A DNA stretch of 64,000 nucleotides from JBCBSZ01 sp039185015 (GTDB taxonomy: Bacteria; Actinomycetota; Acidimicrobiia; Acidimicrobiales; Poriferisodalaceae): assembly GCA_039185015.1 (NCBI GenBank), contig JBCDAU010000004.1, positions 62,001 through 126,000 on the forward strand. The letters run 5' to 3'. A program made the translations under genes and the position numbers. Position 1 is the stretch's first letter. Every line of letters begins with the position of its first letter. Positions 58,749 through 64,000 of the stretch are shown here, in pieces. A model generated the notes under the pieces. It saw only the letters and a list, made by a program, of their open reading frames with translations. It made no database searches and was not told the origin of the DNA.

Positions 58749-59531
58749 CTATCCCTCGCTCGGCGGGGTCATCACGGCGAACATGCCGCCCTGCGGGTCG
58801 GCGAGGTGGGCGAGGACACCGGCCGGCGACGGTGTCGGCGGGTTGATCACCGACGCGCCGGCCGCCTCGGCCGCCGCGACGGTGGCAGCGGCGTCGTCCA
58901 CCTGGAAGTAGACGCCCCAGTGGGCCGGCATGCCGTCCATCGGTGGAGCCATCGCGCCGCCGATCCCCTCGCCGTCGAGGTTGAACACCGTGTAGGTGCC
59001 CATGTCACCCATGTCCATCTCCTGCGCCTCCCAGCCGAAGATCTCGGCGTAGAAGGCGGCGGCCGCAGGCACGTCGGGCGAGACGAGCTCGTTCCAGACC
59101 AGGGCGCCGTGCTCGTTCACGACCTCGGCGCCGATGTGCTCGCCGGCCTGCCAGACGCAGAACACCGCGCCGGTCGGATCGACCAGCACGGCCATCTTGC
59201 CGGCGTCCATCACGTCGAACGCCGGGGCCATGACCTTGCCGCCTGCGCCCTCGACCTTGGCCACGGTCGCCTCGATGTCGGCGACGGTGACGTAGCTCGC
59301 CCAGACCGGCGGCATGCCCATCTCGACCTGCTCGGCCGCCTGCGTCATCATCCCGGCGGCCGCGTGCTCACCCTTGCGGGCCATCACGTAGGGCGAGCCC
59401 TGATCGGTCGGGTTCTCCTCGAAGGCCCAACCGAAGAGCCCGCCGTAGAACGAGCGGGCCGCAGCCACGTCGGTGGTGGCGAGGTCGATCCACGACGGTG
59501 TGCCGTGGGCATAGGACGTCCGAGTCGGCAT
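58749..59531 (-). CDS. VOC (glyoxalase/bleomycin-resistance) protein with two domains
   Basis: 260 aa comprising two tandem VOC units of about 120 residues: GTPSWIDLATTDVAAARSFYGGLFGWAFEE ... DPTGAVFCVWQAGEHIGAE, and GALVWNELVSPDVPAAAAFYAEIFGWEAQE ... DPQGGMFAVMTPPSEG. Metal ligands of glyoxalase type (Glu/His) are only partly conserved, so its role may be binding rather than catalysis. Divergent from an HxlR regulator; an HxlR-type operator lies between them, so it is probably the regulator's target. Confidence 0.9.
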   Translation of the reverse strand: MPTRTSYAHGTPSWIDLATTDVAAARSFYGGLFGWAFEENPTDQGSPYVMARKGEHAAAGMMTQAAEQVEMGMPPVWASYVTVADIEATVAKVEGAGGKVMAPAFDVMDAGKMAVLVDPTGAVFCVWQAGEHIGAEVVNEHGALVWNELVSPDVPAAAAFYAEIFGWEAQEMDMGDMGTYTVFNLDGEGIGGAMAPPMDGMPAHWGVYFQVDDAAATVAAAEAAGASVINPPTPSPAGVLAHLADPQGGMFAVMTPPSEG

Positions 59532-59573
59532 GGTTCCCCCCAGTTGCTCCGGTCCGTAGGTAAGAGGACGCTA

Positions 59574-59590
59574 ACTACTGAACAGGTAGT
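59574..59590. promoter_or_regulatory. HxlR-type operator ACTAC-N7-GTAGT
   Basis: Perfect 5-base arms with a 7-base spacer (59574-59578, 59586-59590), in the 109-base divergent region between the VOC start (59531) and the HxlR start (59641). A 5-7-5 arrangement is what HxlR/YodB dimers bind. Confidence 0.65.
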
Positions 59591-59640
59591 GGACAAGGGC
59601 GGATGTCGTAGTTCACCGCAGCGCCACCTACCGTTGCGCC

Positions 59641-60315
59641 GTGGCCCGGTCGTACGCCCAGTTCTGCCCGGCCGCCCGCACCCTCGACGTGCTGGGCGAG
59701 CGCTGGACGATGCTGATCCTCCGCGAGCTGCTCGCCGGCCCGATGCGGTGGTCCGACCTGGACGACGCCCTCCCCGGCCTCGGACCGACGCTGCTGTCGC
59801 AACGCCTGCGCGACCTCGAGCACGCCGGCTACGTCGGTCGACGCGAGCTCCCGCCTCCCGCAGCACGGACCGTCTACGAGCTGACCGAGCTCGGGCGCCA
59901 GGCCGAGCCGGTGCTGATGGCGATCGGTCGTCTGGGCGTGCGCTACCTCGACGAACCAACCGACGAGCAGCCCTTCCTCGACCGCATCGCACGCTTCGGT
60001 CTGAAGTCGATGCTGGCGCTCGAGGCGCTCACCGAGCGCGAGCTGTCGATCGGCCTCGAGCTGGAGGAGATGACCGCGACGATCCGGATCGGCGAACGCC
60101 GTGACGAGTCCGGCCGCCTCCGTCGCTTCCACGAGCGGGTCGAGGTGTCCGACGGGATGGACGACACCGCCGACGTGCTCGTCTCGGGCTCGATCGGCGT
60201 GTTCGTGTGGCACCAGCAGGGCCTGCTGACGACCGAACAGGCCCTCGCCGAGTTGGACGTTCGCGGCGACGATGACCACGTCGCTCACGCGTTCGAGCTG
60301 CTCGGCCTGACGTGA
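59641..60315 (+). CDS. HxlR-family regulator with C-terminal sterol-carrier-like domain
   Basis: 224 aa from GTG 59641. HxlR winged helix at 1-100 (CPAARTLDVLGERWTMLILRELLAGPMRWSDLDDALPGL, ARTVYELTELGRQAEP), then an SCP2-like half (about 110-220, LIDEL-type strands such as DTADVLVSGSIGVFVWHQQGLLTTEQALAELDVRG). This two-domain architecture is frequent in actinobacteria; the second domain likely binds a hydrophobic ligand that alters DNA binding. Cys9 could act in redox sensing as in HypR/YodB. It diverges from the VOC gene and is GTGA-coupled to the kinase gene. Confidence 0.9.
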   Translation: MARSYAQFCPAARTLDVLGERWTMLILRELLAGPMRWSDLDDALPGLGPTLLSQRLRDLEHAGYVGRRELPPPAARTVYELTELGRQAEPVLMAIGRLGVRYLDEPTDEQPFLDRIARFGLKSMLALEALTERELSIGLELEEMTATIRIGERRDESGRLRRFHERVEVSDGMDDTADVLVSGSIGVFVWHQQGLLTTEQALAELDVRGDDDHVAHAFELLGLT

Positions 60316-61178
60316 CCGCCGGGCTCCCGTACGCCGACCGCCTGACCGAGGCGTTGGGTGCCGCACCGCGACGGGCCGGCCGCCTCGGCGGGGGCGACGT
60401 CGCGGAGTCGAGTCGCATCGATCTCGACGACGGACGGACCGTGTTCGCCAAGACCCACCGCTCGCCGCCGCCGGGCTTCTTCACCACCGAGGCCGCAGGG
60501 CTGCGTTGGCTTCGTGACGCCGGAGCGGTCCGGGTACCCGAGGTGCTCGCCGTCGACGACGAACCGCCGTCGTTCCTCGCGCTCGAGTGGATCGACGAGG
60601 GCGGACGGCGCACCGACACCGAGGCCGAGCTCGGGCGATCGCTCGCCGAGCTCCACGGCGCAGGCGCACCGAGCTTCGGCCGGGAGGACCGTCGCACGAC
60701 CGGTAGCAGGGCGCTCCCCAACGATCCGTGCGAGACGTGGGTCGAGTTCTACGGCGAGCGGCGGCTGCGGCCCCTCGCCCGCCTCGCGGCCGACGGCGGA
60801 GCGCTCGCTCCCAGCACCATCACCGACCTGGAGCGGGTCGCCGACCGCCTCGACGTGGTGGGCGGTCCGCCCGAGCCTCCCGCACGGCTCCACGGTGACC
60901 TGTGGGCCGGCAACCGCCTGGTCGACGCGGCCGGCCGCAGCTGGCTGATCGACCCGGCCGCCCACGGTGGGCACCGGGAGTTCGACCTGGCGATGATGCG
61001 GCTCTTCGGAGGCTTCGGTCCGGCGTGCTTCGAGGCCTACGACGAGGCCGCACCCCTGGCCGACGGCTGGGCCGACCGCATCGAGCTCCACCAGCTCGCG
61101 CCGCTGGTCGTCCACGCCATCAAGTTCGGGGCCGCGTACGTCCCGGCCACGGAGCGGGCGATCGCTGCGTATCGATGA
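60312..61178 (+). CDS. Fructosamine kinase family protein
   Basis: 288 aa, protein kinase-like fold of the FN3K family: VFAKTHRSPPPGFFTTEAAGLRWL (ATP Lys and Glu), ALEWIDEG, catalytic PARLHGDLWAGNRL and DPAAHGGHREFDLAMM. Fructosamine kinases phosphorylate ketoamines and so trigger deglycation of proteins or metabolites. It starts at GTG 60312 overlapping the HxlR stop; galactokinase follows 40 bases on, suggesting a sugar-phosphorylating neighbourhood. Confidence 0.92.
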   Translation: MTAGLPYADRLTEALGAAPRRAGRLGGGDVAESSRIDLDDGRTVFAKTHRSPPPGFFTTEAAGLRWLRDAGAVRVPEVLAVDDEPPSFLALEWIDEGGRRTDTEAELGRSLAELHGAGAPSFGREDRRTTGSRALPNDPCETWVEFYGERRLRPLARLAADGGALAPSTITDLERVADRLDVVGGPPEPPARLHGDLWAGNRLVDAAGRSWLIDPAAHGGHREFDLAMMRLFGGFGPACFEAYDEAAPLADGWADRIELHQLAPLVVHAIKFGAAYVPATERAIAAYR

Positions 61179-61218
61179 GCGCGCGCCCGCTCGCGGGCGT
61201 TCTAACGTCACCGTTCCG

Positions 61219-62345
<1,127 letters not shown>

Positions 62346-62349
<4 letters not shown>

Positions 62350-62783
62350 GCACCCTCCTCGCGCAGTCGAGCTCGCTCGGCGACGGGCGCATCGACAACT
62401 GGATCATCGACAGCTCGGTCCACGTCACGGTCGGCGTCCTCGTCCTCGTCACGATGACGGCCGCGGCCGGTTGGGTCGTGCGCCTCGCGGTCGGCGGCGC
62501 CGTGCTCGACGCCACCGGTCGGTGGGTGATCGGCGCTGCGCAGATCACACTCGCCGTCCAGATCCTCCTCGGCATCAAGCTGCTCGATCAGGGCCAGGGC
62601 ATCGGCCAGCTCTACATCCACTACGTCGGCGGCCTCATCCCGATGGGCGCCTTCCTCGCCGGCGGGTGGCTGGTCCGGGGCGACACCGACCGCAGCACCC
62701 GGATCCTCGCCGTGCTGCTGGCGATCGGCTGGCTCTCGGCGGTGATGGCCTTCGGCATCGGGCAGGCCTACGTCAATCGCTGA
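62346..62783 (+). CDS. Small four-helix membrane protein
   Basis: 145 aa from GTG 62346. Four hydrophobic segments at about 28-50 (VTVGVLVLVTMTAAAGWVV), 58-78, 88-106 (YIHYVGGLIPMGAFLAGGWLV) and 120-138. No family is recognised; the His in the third helix (YIHYVGG) is conspicuous and could ligate haem or metal. Coupled to galK by GTGA. Confidence 0.7.
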
Positions 62784-62825
62784 GCCCCCGGGGCGAACGT
62801 GGCCCGACTCGCGCGAGGATGACCC

Positions 62826-63986
62826 ATGGCCACCGCGACCGTCCTCGATCGGCTCGTCGAGCAGCTCGCCACGCTGATCGCCATCCCGAGCGTCCACCCG
62901 CTCCACGGCGGACCCCGAGCCGAGGCGGCGGGACCGCTCGGCGAGGCCGCCTACGCACGGCACCTCGCCGACCGACTCGGTGTCCTCGGCGCCGAGGTCG
63001 AGCTGGAGGACGTCTTCCCCGACCGGCCGAACCTCTATGCGACCGTGCCCGGACGCACCGACCGCGTGGTGGCCCTCGACTGCCACCTCGACACCGTCAG
63101 CGTCGAGCACTGCGTCGGCGATCCGTTCGTGGCCACGGTCGACGACGAGGGTCGTCTCCACGGCCGCGGCGCCTGCGACACGAAGGCGTCGATCGCGGTC
63201 CTGCTCGACCTGCTCGACGAGTGGGCCGACCGGGGTCTCCGACCGGAGCCGACGCTGCTCGTCGTCGGGACCGCCAGCGAGGAGCAGGGCGGCCTACCCG
63301 GCGCCGTCGCGTTCCGGGGGTGGGCCGAGGAGCGCGGCCTCGAGATCGAGCAGTTGATGATCGCCGAGCCGACGTCGTGCGCCCCCGTGCACGGCCACCC
63401 CGGCGGCCTCGCCCTGCGCGTCCACGTCACGGGCACCGCCGCCCACACGTCGATGCCCGAGCTCGGCCGCAACGCCATCGCCGCCGCCGCCCGGGCGATC
63501 CAGGCCGTCGACGCCGAGTCCGACCGGCTCCTCGCTCGGCCCCACCCCCGGGGCACGGTCCAGACGACCCTGATCGAGGGTGGCCGGGCGGCCAACGTGG
63601 TACCCGACGAGTGCCGGTTCACGATCGGACGGCGCATCGCCCACGGCGAGGACCCGGCCGAGGAGCAGGCTCGGCTCGAGTCGATCGTCGCCGCTGCCGT
63701 GCCGCCGTGCGACGTGTCGATCCGACTGGTCAACGACAGCCGGTCGGCGGCGTTCCACCAGGATCCGGCGAGCCCCTGGGTCCGCCAGCTCGCCGAGTGG
63801 TCCGGCACCGAGCCGTGCCTCGCGCCCTACGGCTCCAACGCCCTCAAGTACGGCGGCCTCGCGGGCGAGACGGTGGTGCTCGGCCCGGGATCGATCGAGC
63901 AGGCCCACCAGGCCGACGAGTGGGTCGACCTCGACGAGCTCACCCGTCTCCGATCGATCTACGAGCGCTGGCTCCGTCCAGGCTGA
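62826..63986 (+). CDS. M20-family metallopeptidase (ArgE/DapE-like)
   Basis: 386 aa co-catalytic zinc enzyme: CHLDTVSVE (metal His and Asp), GRGACDTKAS, SEEQGGLPGA (catalytic Glu pair) and the late GGLAGETVVLGPGSIEQAHQADEW with the last His. Dimerisation domain about 190-300 (HVTGTAAHTSMPELGRNAIAAA). It hydrolyses N-acyl amino acids or small peptides, or a succinyl-diaminopimelate-like substrate; ArgE or DapE cannot be distinguished. A GC-rich 42-base gap precedes it. Confidence 0.92.
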   Translation: MATATVLDRLVEQLATLIAIPSVHPLHGGPRAEAAGPLGEAAYARHLADRLGVLGAEVELEDVFPDRPNLYATVPGRTDRVVALDCHLDTVSVEHCVGDPFVATVDDEGRLHGRGACDTKASIAVLLDLLDEWADRGLRPEPTLLVVGTASEEQGGLPGAVAFRGWAEERGLEIEQLMIAEPTSCAPVHGHPGGLALRVHVTGTAAHTSMPELGRNAIAAAARAIQAVDAESDRLLARPHPRGTVQTTLIEGGRAANVVPDECRFTIGRRIAHGEDPAEEQARLESIVAAAVPPCDVSIRLVNDSRSAAFHQDPASPWVRQLAEWSGTEPCLAPYGSNALKYGGLAGETVVLGPGSIEQAHQADEWVDLDELTRLRSIYERWLRPG

Positions 63987-64000
63987 GCGTGCGACGGCCC

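Overview
The window is about 70% GC, densely packed, and reads as chromosomal DNA of an actinobacterium. Nearly every gene uses ATG or GTG starts and strong third-position GC bias. The gene set points to an environmental member of the Acidimicrobiia (Ilumatobacter-like): F420/flavin LLM oxidoreductases, DUF222-HNH protein, DUF3516 helicase, DUF3048 lipoprotein, GlgX, EgtB/EgtD, many CoA-linked and amidase genes. That placement is an inference from gene content; no rRNA, tRNA, phage, IS element or CRISPR array was seen. No stretch over 300 bases lacks a gene. Adjacent co-directional genes very often overlap by 1-4 bases (TGATG, ATGA, GTGA), so operons can be read directly.

Layout. 1-1025: 5' part of a MalT-like STAND ATPase, cut by the window edge. 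1072-3326 (-): egtB-egtD, ergothioneine synthesis. 3424-8703 (+): a complete E1alpha-E1beta-E2-E3 2-oxoacid dehydrogenase operon plus an exonuclease/phosphatase-fold gene, with a cluster of TCACCC repeats in the divergent intergenic region. 8783-11471 (-): HNH/DUF222 protein, MazG-like protein, MscS channel. 11552-15172 (+): four overlapping genes (metallo-beta-lactamase fold, enoyl-CoA hydratase, MFS, PNPOx-like). 15189-23384: DUF3048 lipoprotein, a second enoyl-CoA hydratase, RsgA with an HxlR regulator, a cytoplasmic HtrA-like protease, a second MFS, a CoA-transferase/alcohol dehydrogenase pair. 23419-26967: TetR regulator with a double operator, lipase-like hydrolase, and a CPA2 antiporter fused to a UBP zinc finger. 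27226-32860: amidase and AraC regulator diverging from a nitronate monooxygenase-amidase-NmrA operon. 32867-36923: SRPBCC, LLM and aldo/keto reductase genes and a Gfo/Idh/MocA dehydrogenase. 38060-42627 (-): a sugar ABC uptake operon (binding lipoprotein, unusually large MalF-type permease, MalG-type permease) preceded by a perfect LacI-type operator. 42905-49797: CBS protein, BKACE enzyme, orphan PhnM, LLM oxidoreductase, tandem DUF427, zinc-ribbon membrane protein, SRPBCC, fatty acid hydroxylase, IF-1. 49788-55194: GlgX, Ski2-like helicase, second MscS. 55352-59531: two methyltransferases, Tat lipoprotein beta-lactamase fold, a carboxymuconolactone decarboxylase/AhpD-like gene interrupted by an in-frame TGA, VOC protein. 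59641-63986 (+): HxlR regulator, fructosamine kinase, galactokinase, small membrane protein, M20 peptidase.

The most striking observation is at 58203-58682 (-). A 160-codon gene of the AhpD/carboxymuconolactone decarboxylase type carries TGA exactly where the second cysteine of the redox C-x-x-C motif belongs. A perfect 7-bp stem with a 5-nt G-containing loop lies 12 nt downstream. This is what a C-x-x-U selenoprotein with a bacterial SECIS element looks like. The selenocysteine machinery is not in the window, so a nonsense-mutated gene remains the alternative. Other points of interest are the zinc-finger antiporter fusion, the oversized ABC permease, the orphan IF-1, and several well-formed operators for LacI, TetR and HxlR-type regulators.
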